Shown: in pieces, positions 47,514 through 57,980 of the stretch
Position numbering within the stretch: position 1 is the stretch's first letter
How the letters are laid out: each line of letters opens with the position of its first letter
NCBI GenBank assembly: GCA_024449915.1
Contig: JAMZAV010000050.1
Coordinates: forward strand, 372,001-436,000
Direction of reading: 5' to 3'
Length of the DNA stretch: 64,000 nucleotides
Source of the DNA: Sweltsa coloradensis
Taxonomy: Eukaryota; Arthropoda; Insecta; Plecoptera; Chloroperlidae
Translations under genes and position numbers: made by a program
The notes under the pieces: generated by a model
Database searches by the model: none
The model's input: the letters and a program-made list of their open reading frames with translations, nothing else
Told to the model about the DNA's origin: nothing

Positions 47514-48295
47514 TTGGATGAGCGAAGCGAAGATTCCATTTCACTACACTGGAGAAAAAAAATCCGGAATGTTTTTTTTTTTTTTTTTTTTTTTTTTGTA
47601 TTTTTGTCTGTTTGTTAGCACGATTCCGGCTAAACCGATACTCCGATTACGATGAAATTTTATGGAGGTCTTCGAAATCTCTGAACTTAGAACTGCCACG
47701 TTTTTGAGCACAATCGAAAAAAAAATTTCTCATGAAAATCGCAATTTTACGATTTTTTTTTTTTTAAAAATTCTTTGACTTACAACACCTACATGCTTTG
47801 TCCGATTGTAATGATTTTTTCACAGAACCTTAATTTTATGAATTGATATATTCGTGTAAAATTTGAGCGTTATCAAAAAAATATTTTTTACGAAAATCGC
47901 AATTTTACGACTTTTTTCAATTTTTAAAATTTCTCCAGCTTATAACACCTACATCCTTTATCCGATTGTAATGATTTTTTTACAGAACCTTAATTTTATG
48001 AATTAATATATTCGTGTAAAATTTGTGCGCTATCGAAAAATTATTTATTATGAAAATTTCAATATTACGATTTTTTCCTTTTTTAAAATTACGATTAATT
48101 AAAAAAAAATAAATTTAAGTTAATTTTTTATTAAATTAAATTAAATTTTTTATTAAATTTAATTTAATTTTAAAAATATCTTCAACTTAGTAATGATTTT
48201 TTCACAGAACAACAGTAAATCCGCATAACACATGGCAGCTCAATGCACCAATTACGCTCATCCAACAACGCGGCGGGACTTAAGCGTTTTCCTAG
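47514..48295 (+). mobile_element. Helitron-like non-autonomous element (subfamily A)
   Basis: 5' end A|TTGGATGAGCGAAGCGAAG; 3' end CGCTCATCCAACAACGCGGC, GGGACTTAAGCGTTTTC and CTAG|T. The terminal inverted repeat (TTGGATGAGCG / CGCTCATCCAA) is asymmetric, followed on the 3' side by about 30 nt holding a hairpin (AACGC ... GCGTT). 782 bp, with internal tandem units of about 155 bp around GATTTTTTCACAGAACC and a long T tract. No Rep/helicase frame. Confidence 0.7.
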
Positions 48296-48567
48296 TGAAT
48301 TAATATATTCGTGTTAAATTTGAGCGCAATCAAATAATTATTTCTCATGAAAATTGCAATTTTACTATCTTTTTCTTGTTTTAAATTACGATTAATTAAA
48401 ATTTGTAAAATTTAAGTTAATTTTTTATTTAATTGAATTGAAATTTTTTTTAATTGACTTAGTAATGATTTTTTCATAGAACAACAGAAAATCCGCATAA
48501 CCCATGGCAGCTCAATGCACCAATTACGCTCATCCAACAACGCGGCGGGACTTAAGCGTTTTCCTAG
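48296..48567 (+). mobile_element. Extra 3' unit of the Helitron-like element
   Basis: A second copy of the last 272 bp, again ending CTAG|T after the same inverted repeat and hairpin. It directly follows the 3' end of the 47514 copy, as in end-duplicated rolling-circle products. Confidence 0.65.
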
Positions 48568-48581
48568 TAGTATTATAATAA

Positions 48582-49362
48582 CTAGGAAAACGCTTAAGTC
48601 CCGCCGCGTTGTTGGATGAGCGTAATTGGTGCATTGAGCTGCCATGTGTTATGCGGATTTTCTGTTCTGTGAAAAAATCATTACTAAGTTGAAGATTTTT
48701 TTTAAAATTATTTAAAATAAATAAAAAATAAACTTTAATTCTTAATTTTTTTAATTAATCGTAATTTTAAAAAAGAAAAAATTGTAAAATTTTGATTTTC
48801 ATAAGAAATAATTATTCGATTGAGCTCAAATTTCACACAAATATATTAATTCATAAAATTAAGGTTCTGTGAAAAAATCATTACAATCGGATAAAGCATG
48901 TAGGTGTTATAAGTCGAAGAATTGTTTTAAAATAGAAAACCCCCGTAAAATTGCGATTTTCATGAGAAATAATTTTTCGATTGCGCTTAAATTTTCCACG
49001 AATATATAAATTCATAAAATAAAGGTTCTGTGAAAAAATCATTACAATCGGACAAAGCGTGTAGGTATTATAAATCGAAGAAATTTTTTAAAAATCGAAA
49101 AAAATCGTAAAATTGCAATTTTTATGAGAATTTTTTTTTCGATTGCGCTCAAAAACGTGGCAGTTCTAAGTTCAGAGATTTCGAAGGTCTCAATAAAATT
49201 TCATCGCAATCGGAGTATCGGTTTAGCCGGAATCGTGCTAACAAACAGACAAAAATACAAAAAAAAAAAAAAAAAAAAAAAAAAAAACATTCCGGATTTT
49301 TTTCTCCAGTGTAGTGAAATGGAATCTTCGCTTCGCTCGCTACGCTCGCTACGCTCATCCAA
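48582..49362 (-). mobile_element. Helitron-like element, inverted (subfamily A)
   Basis: Exact inverse layout of 47514-48295 and nearly the same length (781 bp). Its 3' end (AAACGCTTAAGTCCCGCCGC in + sense) lies 14 bp from the 3' end of the preceding unit, tail to tail; its 5' end is GCTCATCCAA|T at 49362 with a short extra CGCTACGCT repeat. Carries the A tract at 49258-49287. Confidence 0.7.
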
Positions 49363-49485
49363 TAATAATTCTCATCTTGGTACAAAATGTCCAAATTCGA
49401 AAATTATGGGAATTTGTGCATGAACTATAAGCGAAACAAATTTCCGAAAAAGTACCTATTTTTATTTCAGATTATTGCATTTTAA

Positions 49486-50059
49486 TTGGATGAGCGAAGC
49501 GAAGACTTCAATTTCACCGACCCCCCAAAAAATTTAGTTCGGGTGTTTTTTTCTTTTTTTTCCCGTCTGTTTGTTCGCTCTCTACCGGGCAAACGGCTGA
49601 TCTGATCTTGATGAAAATTGGAGGGGACCTTCTTAATCTCTGAACTTGGACTTGCTACGTTTTTGGCTACAATCGAAGAAATATTTCTCATGAATATCGT
49701 ACTTTTACGATTTTTTTCGATTTTTAGTGCGATATTTTCGTGACATTTGGGCCGATTCTGACCAAACGGGTAAGGCTACAACGTTCATATTTCACATGGA
49801 CATTAAGGTTATGGTGATGTAGTACCATTTAAAAAAAAAGTTAAAAAAGCAAGCCAGAATCCATAGAAATAAAGCTTTAAATATAAGTTTTTTACGGTAA
49901 ATAATACCAATTGACAAGAAACAATAGAAACTTGACAACAATCACCTACAATGCGTAGGCAGCAAAACAAAGCACTTGCAAAAGTAAAGATATCCCACGC
50001 AAACTAAAAACTTAAAAAAGCTCATCCATCAACGCGGCGGGACTTTAGCGTTTTCCTAG
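49486..50059 (+). mobile_element. Helitron-like element (subfamily B)
   Basis: Same termini as subfamily A (A|TTGGATGAGCGAAGCGAAG ... GCTCATCCATCAACGCGGCG ... CTAG|T) but a different interior: GGGCAAACGGCTGATCTGAT, GACATTTGGGCCGATTCTGA, ACATGGACATTAAGGTTATG. 574 bp, non-coding. Confidence 0.7.
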
Positions 50060-50217
50060 TAATAATTAATTGTAGAAATAATATGCGATTTGATTTCTTA
50101 TCGGATTAACAATAAGAGAGAACAAATAACAGGCTAGGGCAATTTTGCCCATGATGTTCCAAGAAGATCCTAATACAAACAAAACAATACTTTTCTCAAG
50201 CATTCAAATCTAATTGT

Positions 50218-50440
50218 TGGTGGAGGTGCCGGGTATTTGTATGTCAGGTTTCTCACCGCAGTGTATAACACAAACATGTTTCTGTAGGTATCTTCCTCAT
50301 TGTTCAAACAACAATACAAACAAACAGCATGTCAATTTTTGGAGGTGGTGTTCGGTTTTTATCGTGAGACGTGACATACGCCCAGACGGCAGGATTGAAA
50401 AAGTGGTGCATAGGGGAGCTTCACTCCCTATAAAATACCT
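50218..50440 (+). repeat. R1 family, diverged copy inside the composite
   Basis: GGTGGAGGTGCCGGGTATTT, ACAGCATGTCAATTTTTGG, TTTTTATCGTGAGACGTGAC, then GGGGAGCTTCACTCC. Its frame is not conserved in other R1 copies. Confidence 0.65.
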
Positions 50441-50826
50441 ATCAATATTAATAGGAAATATAACTTTAAAAACGTTATTATTACGAACTAGAGTTCATAA
50501 AAAGGGAATAAAAAGAATTGGAAAATACTTTTGCGTCGCGAGCGGCTCGAAAGATTTGTGTTTTTGATTATATCGTGCGATGCTTGGGGCGGAATTATCA
50601 CTTTTAACCTTGGTTAAAATAGTCAAGTTTTTACGATGAAAAACATGTTTTCCAAAATGTGGAATACGCAGAATTTTTAAATGCCCAAAACTATTTTTGA
50701 TTTAGTTTTTAGTTTTTGCACACTCCTATTTTGGCGACTTAAAAAAAGAAAACATATTTATTATTTACTAATGTTCAGCAAAAAGAAGGCATGCCGTATA
50801 TGAGATTTAGATGGGTCGCTAAATAA

Positions 50827-51419
50827 TTGGATGAGCGAAGCGAAGACTTCAATTTCACTGACCTCTCAAAAAAATTTAGCTCCAATGTTTTTATTTTTTT
50901 TTTTTGTTTGTTTGTTTTTCTGTCTGTTTGTGCGCACGCTACCGGGCAAACGGCATATGCGATCTTGATGAAAATTGGAGGGGACCTCCAAAATCACTGA
51001 ACTTAGACCTCCCACGTTTTTGGGTACAATCAAAGAAATATTTTTTCATAAATATCGTACTTTTACGATTTTTTTCGATTTTTAGTGTGATATTTTCGTG
51101 ACATTTGGGCCGATTCTGACCAAACGGGTGGGGCTACGACGTTCATGTTTTACATGGACATTAAGGTAATGGTGTTGTGTTGCTTTTTGAAAGAAAAAGT
51201 TGAAAAAGTTAACCAGAATCCATAGAATAAAGGTTTTTATATGAGTTTTTTTTAGGTTTATAATAACAATTAACAAGTAACAATAGAAACTTGACAACAA
51301 TCACCTACAATGCATTCAAAAAGCACTTGCAAAGGAAAAGTGGTCCTACGCAAACTAAAAACTTACAAAAAAGCTCATCCATCAACGCGACTAAAAAAAG
51401 CGTTTGCGAAGCGGCCTAG
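50827..51419 (+). mobile_element. Helitron-like element (subfamily B), variant 3' loop
   Basis: A|TTGGATGAGCGAAGCGAAG to CTAG|T, 593 bp. The 3' hairpin stem AACGC/GCGTT is kept although the loop is changed to GACTAAAAAAA, and GCGAAGCGG is added before CCTAG. Interior as in 49486-50059. Confidence 0.7.
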
Positions 51420-51570
51420 TTTATAATTTATATGCATATTTGATAAATTTCGACACCTAAGATTTTCCGCAATTTTAAGTATGTTAAATAGGTTTTTTCC
51501 GTATTCAATGCAAAAAGAATCCTTTCTCTTACAATTTAGTGAAGCTGTCATTTGACAGTTTTGAATTGGT

Positions 51571-51641
51571 GGCTGCATAGCTCAGTTGGTAAGAGCATAG
51601 CCCGGACAGCTAAGGTCCCGGGTTCAAACCCGGTGTAGTCA
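51571..51641 (+). tRNA. tRNA-like sequence, probably a pseudogene or SINE head
   Basis: Acceptor arms GGCTGCA / TGTAGTC pair (with G-T pairs), the D arm GCTC...GAGC is perfect, A box TAGCTCAGTTGG and B box GGTTCAAACCC are consensus, and TTTT follows at 51643. Against function: the anticodon loop CCGGACA has C at position 33 and the T arm is one base short or mismatched. The apparent GGA anticodon would be serine, but there is no long variable arm. Likely Pol III-competent in promoter terms only. Confidence 0.5.
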
Positions 51642-51739
51642 CTTTTGTAATTTCTGTCTAAAGTACTAACATATCAATGTCATAGCTGTCGCCTACTATA
51701 AAACCAAAGTATATATATATATATATTGATTGCAATAGA

Positions 51740-52290
51740 AATTGAGAAGAGGCCTCATAGCGTTGAGTGACTAATCAACGCTCATAGTTTGAACAAAAGG
51801 GATGATGGAAAACGCCTACCTCAGACATGGAAGTCCATCATAAACCTTTGCCATAAACCACAAACATTCATGCAGACTCTTCCAACTTTGCTAAATGCTC
51901 CCGAAACCATGATACCTGTTGTAAGTCTTCAGACTATCCCTACTGGTCAAAATACTTTAAAGACCGTGTTTCCTTCCACAAGTCAAGGCCCAATGACAAG
52001 AAGTCAAGCAAGGAATCATCCTACAGGTTCTGGTCCATCAGACTACTTCGCATAATCAATAACATGACATGTTTTTCTAAACTCTTTCCACATTGTTATA
52101 ATATTCCTGTTTGTTAACTTCTTTGAAAATTGCTTGTTTATTATGTTTGTTTGATGTTATTCTTGTGTTTTTGTTTTAGTTCTCTCTTGAAGTGTTTTTG
52201 TATTTTGTATTTATATTTGAGTTACTTCAGTCTTAGACAATGATTGGTGAAATCCAATCGAAACGTCAGACAAAATAAAGAATATCTTAC
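51740..52290 (+). pseudogene. Decayed 3' end of a Penelope-like retroelement (tentative)
   Basis: The frame around 51747-51850 reads like the end of a GIY-YIG endonuclease region: INAHSLNKRDDGKRLPQTW, where an asparagine-arginine/lysine-aspartate stretch followed by a tryptophan is typical of Penelope-like ORF C-termini. An in-frame TGA at 51768 breaks it. The frame then runs to a stop at 52053 through a variable tail (GPMTRSQARN). The 3' UTR contains GAAATCCAATCGAAACGTCA and GACAAAATAAAG near 52250, as often seen at the ends of such elements. The reverse transcriptase part is absent. Assignment rests on motif memory. Confidence 0.42.
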
Positions 52291-52751
52291 GTGGTAAACC
52301 GAAAAAAGTAAATTTAATTATTTAAAGATGGTAACATATATATACATATATATTGGAGTAGCCATTTCTAATACAAAGTACTCGATATCCAGTATCCACC
52401 TCTATCGATTGCCACAACGAACAGTGTTTAGAACAGCACGCATGAAAGTAATTAAGAAGACGGTATGATGAGTTCGGCGTAACCTTTTTTACAATGTGTT
52501 AATGTTTAAAAATTTGCTTAATCGGCATCTAACTATTTTTAAAATCAGTCTGGCCCACTTTTCGACCACCAATTTTCATAAAAAAAAAGAAATTGGGGAC
52601 GATGTTACAAGGGTTAAGCATATTTCGCTATCAGAACACATTAAACTTTCATGTATATTTCCCCTACACGCAAGTTTGCGAAATTACTAAAAAATTACCA
52701 GTTTGGCGAGAAAATGATCTCTGATAGCGCCATTCTTACATTCTTACTTAA

Positions 52752-53394
52752 AGGGGCTAAAAACCCCAAAAATTATTTTTTACCACGTGATCTATAGCAC
52801 AATACTACACTTAAATGACCGTTTAAAAAATTATATCTTGTAACTGTGATTTAACACGAATTTTTTAATTTTTTTGATCCAGAAATTGGCGAAAATTGGT
52901 GTTTTGGAAAATTTCCTAAATCGGCTTCAACCTGCTTCTTTTTTGGTCCACATAGATACTAGAGCATAGTACCAATCTAAAATGCCCCTTTATAACACCG
53001 TGTCTTGAAACTGTGCCCAAATATACCCTCAAACACGCAAAAATATGCATTCCAAAATCACACCCCATCTTGGTAATCGGCATATTTTGACCGAACTACT
53101 TGTCCAAATTACAAAACAAAATATAGAGAATTTACAGAAAAGGCTGTCGAGTACGTCAATAATGGCCAATATTTTTTTGGATGAAAATTCTCCAAGGTCA
53201 CGGGGCATAAAGATCGTCCCCATGTTATTTCTTATGGGAGATTTTTGCCGATGGGACCTAGCTTTAAAAATGTCATGTTTGACAATTTTTTGGGAGGTCA
53301 TGGTGGCCCCAATAATTTTTCTGTTGATTGCTAAATTCATTACTAGTTACCCTGAATTAAATATATTTTTTGAGTTTAGCGGTTAAATACCCCT
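52752..53394. mobile_element. TTAA-flanked MITE-like element
   Basis: TTAA|AGGGGCT ... ATACCCCT|TTAA, with TTAA at 52748-52751 and 53395-53398 and short inverted ends (AGGGG / CCCCT). 643 bp. Opposite-strand frames at 53029-53386 show no transposase features. The ends are short, so this is tentative. Nothing else is recognised in 52291-52747 or 53399-54059. Confidence 0.45.
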
Positions 53395-54059
53395 TTAACA
53401 TTTTGGTGCAAACCACAACCCGATAGTGGATAGAGTTTCCAAGTGATCCAGACTAAACCTCGGCGTTCTGAGTAAAAACCTGGTTTTCTCGAGCTCATCC
53501 AAGTCTTAAACATTCACTCTTATCTAAAGAAAAAAAAAGTTCAACACTTGGACAGGGACTTCTGTCTGATGTCCCTGGTGATGTCCACCACGAGAAATGA
53601 ATTCATTTAAATTTTAATCTTCCAAATCATCTAAAACAGTTTATTGCAAAAACTGGAAAAGCCACGCATAGGAAAGAGTTAATTTGATGGTTTTTAATTT
53701 GACTAGCTATTATTGAAAAAAAGGGGGAGGGGAAGAGATAAATTGACTTTTTCAGTTCAATTGCCATGACTACGCTTTTGTAAAGAGCACTTTACTATTA
53801 TACTTTTTAAAAGTAGAAAACTTACAAGTAGACACAGAACTGAATGACAACGTTATAGTTTGGATGTATAATTTTAAATTTGTAAACATAAATAAACTGG
53901 TATTATTTTTTATGAAAGTACTTAATTTATAAACCAAATCTCGAACATGTATGCAACTTTTTCAGAATAATATCTGTCGTATGTGGATGCTTTGAAAATT
54001 ATCAACACTGAACATGACATAGGTACTAATACATAAACATACGTTTGTAGGGCGTAAGG

Positions 54060-54355
54060 GTAATAAGAGAATTCCCCCAGCTCCAACTACACCTTGGATT
54101 TAAATACACACGCTGTTGGCGTAAGGGGAAAATAGAAATTCCCCTAAGACCAACAACGCCCCCTGGTTTAAATCACAACACGCTGTTGGCGTTAGGGGAA
54201 TGCAGAAATTCCCCTAACGCCAACAACGCCCCCTCTTTCACCCCATGTAGCATGTTCTTCATAGACAGGTATAAATGTTGGTGTTAGGGGAAAAAAAAGG
54301 TCGTTGGGCTTAGGGGAATTGGCAGTCGGGACCGGCTCCCTCTCAACCAGCCTCT
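54060..54355. repeat. Subterminal inverted repeat, right arm, with hairpin units
   Basis: Complement of 44976-45240. Contains three tandem units of about 65-70 bp (CGCTGTTGGCGTTAGGGGAA ... AATTCCCCTAACGCCAACAA), each self-complementary, then GTAGCATGTTCTTCATAGAC and GGCTTAGGGGAATTGGCAGT. Confidence 0.85.
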
Positions 54356-54497
54356 TGCTCGCTCTAGTTAACCCAACCCCTGTGTTTCGCACAGGGGAAT
54401 AAAGCTCTGACGACCGTAGCTTGCCTTCCACCTCAACCTGCAAACATCTGTCCCCGTGCGCTAGTGAAGCAGGCTAAGCGACTGGCTCCTGCTTTAA

Positions 54498-55377
54498 GCT
54501 GTATTTAGACGGTTCAATGTTTCCTTCAATGCCTTGAATTCAAGGGTTTAATTCAATACTTTTGTATTCAATGGCTCTGTTTACATGGTTCAAGTTCTTG
54601 ATTCAACCATTGAGCGGTGGGTTGAATTCAACCCGTTTCGTTTAGAGCATGTCCTAATTTCGTTCAAGCTTGAAGGAAACCAACCAATCAGGATTCTTGT
54701 TGGATCTGACGTCACACAGTGCGCGCGCAAGTGCTTCTGCGAGGCTCTAGGTTTTGTTTTGGTCTTTGGATTTTGGAGGATATAAGCAATTTGCACGTTT
54801 CCCGACAAACTTTTAAAACAACTGAGTGAGTGTATAGTCGTACGGTCAGCCGTATAACTAGTGCAAAACTGGTCGTACGGTCATCGACGATACACGTAAC
54901 TAGGCCAAAAGCATTGAGCATCACAGTCCCAGCGTGGCAGAGTGGTAGCGCGTCTGCGCTCTGAGTGAAGGGTCGGCGGTTCAAATCTTCGTCAGGTCGT
55001 TTTTTTTTTTAACATTCTATTTAGGTTCCATTGTTTTTCTGCAAATGATTGCACTACATTTGGCAGAACTTCATGGTCCCCAAAACAATTTTTGCTGAGA
55101 AAGTAGGTTAGAATAAATAATTACTATTAGATCTTCCTATAGTACAGGCTACATCTTCAGCAATCATTCTGATTTCTGAGTTGATGTTTACTGTTTGGGC
55201 CCTACCTGTCACATTGATCTGTCAGCTGTAATATTTTACACGGCTGTGACTTACCTCCAATTTCAAGGACCGTGTAAATGGACGTTCAATGTTTCCTTCA
55301 AGTACCTGTTCAAGCCATTGAATTCAATTCCTTGAATTCAAGACATTGAATGAAACATTGAACCGTCTAAATACAGC
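54498..55377. mobile_element. TTAA-flanked MITE with 60-bp terminal inverted repeats
   Basis: TTAA at 54494-54497 and 55378-55381. Inverted repeats 54498-54557 and 55318-55377 begin GCTGTATTTAGACGGTTCAA and match over about 60 bp with about four mismatches. Subterminal zones are full of the palindrome TTGAATTCAA and relatives. 880 bp, no transposase. It holds a tRNA-like gene with a T11 terminator. A TTAA target suggests piggyBac-type or similar mobilisation. Confidence 0.85.
54926..55010 (+). tRNA. tRNA-like Pol III unit inside the TTAA MITE
   Basis: A box TGGCAGAGTGG (54935-54945), B box GGTTCAAATCT (54978-54988) at normal spacing and an 11-base T terminator at 55000-55010. The would-be anticodon is TCT (arginine), but the anticodon and acceptor stems pair poorly, so it is probably a pseudo-tRNA or SINE head captured by the MITE. 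Confidence 0.5.
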
Positions 55378-55700
55378 TTAAGTCAACATATTCTACACTA
55401 CGCGTAGCGCAATCCGCGAAGTTCAAAGTAAAATATCTGCAACGGGAGTAATAATGGGCAGGAACTAAATGAAGAAGTAATCATTTCAAAATAAATATAT
55501 AATCAGTAATTATTGCTCAAAATATAAGGCATGCAGTGCATGCCTTGCATGCGCGGACGCCTCGCCACTGACTTCTAGCCTAGGGGATATGGGGAGGAGG
55601 GGTCCATGCTGGTCAGAACCAGCCACGGGTAGGGGGAGGAAGGGGGGTTCTCACGTCGCGGTCGTCATCGTTCGTTGTGTCATTGTCATCGTCGTCGGGG

Positions 55701-55890
55701 AGGTCGTCAAGGGAAAGGGAAGGTGTTTCCGACGTCGATTGCCAGAGTTCGCCTCTAGTTTCGGGGAGTTACATAGGTACTCCCCTGTTACTAGCTGATG
55801 TTTGCGAGGTGGACTTTTCCTCTTGAATCGCCTTTACGATTAGCAGAGCCATGCTCTGGGCCAATTCTTCCCCGGGACCCAGACGGGGGG
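55701..55890 (+). repeat. Dispersed repeat D1, copy 2
   Basis: Counterpart of 4531-4705: TTTCCGACGTCG, GCTGATGTTTGCGAGGTGGA, TTTACGATTAGCAGAGCC, CCCCGGGACCCAGACGGGGG. It lies about 130 bp outside the right end of the composite element. Confidence 0.65.
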
Positions 55891-56055
55891 CTCGAACCAA
55901 TCAACAATATTTGCGTTTTTTCCAAAGAGTGATTAGTCTTGGGAGTTACCCCGCGCTTATCCAGCATACTTCTACCTATCCCGGGATAAATATATCCATG
56001 CATGGGGGGGGGGGGGGGGTCCACACGTGACTAACTAGAACTAACTATTATAGGT

Positions 56056-56225
56056 TATCTGGGTGTTTGATGATTGTGAAAGGAATGTCCGAGATGTTCA
56101 AATAACAGGACCCCCAACTTCGAAAAAAAAAACTTTCCGAGAGGATTGACGGTGGCAGGTTTCGAACCCGTGACCTGCCGAACCAGAGTCTCACACGCTA
56201 TACGCATGAGCTGTGTCTGCCGGTA
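56056..56225 (-). mobile_element. SINE family 1 copy, reverse
   Basis: GAAAGGAATGTCCGAGATGT, then the tRNA-like head in reverse: GGCAGGTTTCGAACCCGTGA, CCGAACCAGAGTCTCACACG, GCATGAGCTG. Confidence 0.65.
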
Positions 56226-57980
56226 TTATGCTTTCTACCTGTGGAACTAATGGAAGAAATTCTTAAATGTTATGGATAAGAAAGGACCATCGTCCACGCG
56301 TCTACGTCGTGATGCTGACCGTTATTAGAAATGCGTGTACCGGCCGGTACTTAGGCTACATGAAAGAAAAGATGCACCTGTCGAACTTTTATTGAGGGAC
56401 TTTGGATTGTAGCCTATTATGCATATAAGCACAATAATATATTGTAGCCTAGATACGCTATTTCACAATTTCTCTTCGAAAAACCTTACGTCTGTGTTAT
56501 GTATGCATGCATGCTCGATGTGGAATATAGGCCTAGAGTAATGGTTGCTACTGATAGCAGAACAACTTTAGACAGTAGAACGGCGTGTTTGAAAGATGTC
56601 GATGCGAGGAACACATGCATACGTAATCGCGCATAGATCCAACGATATTCTTCCTGCCACAGTGATATATATCCGTATGTACCATGGTCATGGACTTATA
56701 AGCAGGCCAGGGAGGGGGAATCCCCCCCCCACCCCCCTCCAGAATGTAAAACACCGACTAGAACTGAAAAACTAGTAGAAGTCAGTAGGGATATGTCCTA
56801 TAGGGGTTTGTGTTCCTAGGGTGGCTGACTTGTGGCTATAGGCTAGTTAGAAAGATGCACAGGCCAAAAAAAGTTTTATCAGCTCATCCATTCCCCCATT
56901 CCCCACCATCGAAAAAGGGTTCTTATGCGCCTGTAAGATGGACGGGATGGGTATGCTACACCACGCACATCCAACAAATATTTCCATTATCTCACTTCCT
57001 AGTTCTAAACCATTTGCATCAACTTTGTGAATGATGACTTTCCGAGTCCTCAGACTCCCATTGTAGGTGGACGTAGAGGTAAAACCTTCTTGTATTAATT
57101 TGGGAGGGGGGGGGGGGGGGGGGCCCTAAAAAATCACTTGCCCAGGGCACCAATCTGTCACAAGCCGGCCCTGGGTATACTGGAGGATATACGGGGGTTG
57201 TTTGAATGAATATTTGTGACAAGGTCCCTGGGGAAGGGTCCACTGCGGTCTTACGTGTGTGTGTTTACACGGTCGTGTGGGCTGTAAACTTGCAAGGGTG
57301 GACGGACCCAACAAGGTGTGTGTCCCTAGTCTCTGTCGTGTGGGCTAAGGACCCTGCAAGGCAGACACGCGAAACTCTCATTCGGGTTCGAGTCCGATGG
57401 ACGGTGTTCCCAATTCAAGTTGTGCCCAAGGTTTTCTTCACGTATGCGTCATAAAGTTCCAAAGTTTTGTTGTTTTCAGAGCAAATATACTATCTAAGCC
57501 GTAATCAACGTCAACCATTGCTGGGTCAGAAAATTACTAGTTACGTTTTAAAAAAAGTTTTAATCTTTAATCTGATTTTAGCATTTTGGACTGAATGCCC
57601 TTCCATTTCTGTTTTCTTTTGCAAATGTGCAAAGTTTCGGTAAAGAGTGCTGTGAGTTGACCAGGGAGGGATACAGGGGGTCCCCTCCCCCTCCCCGCCT
57701 ATATTATCTCAAACAACCCGGAATGATAAATGTGATTTCAACTAGAAACAGAAAACATGGTAGTTGTACGGCGTTTTCGTTACACCCCTCGTGTTAGCCC
57801 ACCGCAGTTTGTGATTTTAAATCTACGTAAACCGTAAAAACAATTTTCCCCCAGAATGAACGGGCGCCCACTCAGTTAATTAAATGTCAGAACCGTAAAG
57901 ATCTCGTGACGTGTGTCCCGACTTATTATAATTACGCGCTTCCTCCTGCTAGATTGCGTGGCCTCTTCCTGCACTGCTAG
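56226..57980. other. No gene recognised; hAT end fragment
   Basis: 57110-57174 in reverse starts CAGGGCCGGCTTGTGACAGA and continues TTGGTGCCCTGGGCAAGTGA, a hAT-type end followed by a 19-base G/C run; the partner end was not found. 57365-57410 has a weak B-box-like GGGTTCGAGTCCG. Remaining frames look like chance. Confidence 0.4.

Larger units (their letters stand above)
44298..55570. mobile_element. 11.3-kb hAT-delimited composite element
   Basis: Terminal inverted repeats CAGTGGCGAGGCGT at 44298-44311 and its exact complement ACGCCTCGCCACTG at 55557-55570. The flanking 8 bp are identical: ACTTCTAG at 44290-44297 and 55571-55578. GCATGC motifs lie just inside both ends. No hAT transposase frame is visible anywhere inside, so the unit is non-autonomous and far larger than usual MITEs. 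Much of its length is later insertions (Helitron-like copies, a Penelope-like remnant, TTAA MITEs, an R1 copy). Confidence 0.85.

Noticed and set aside
53029..53386. Opposite-strand frames of 103 and 113 codons
   Set aside because: They overlap almost completely inside a TTAA-flanked element and show no transposase or other domain.
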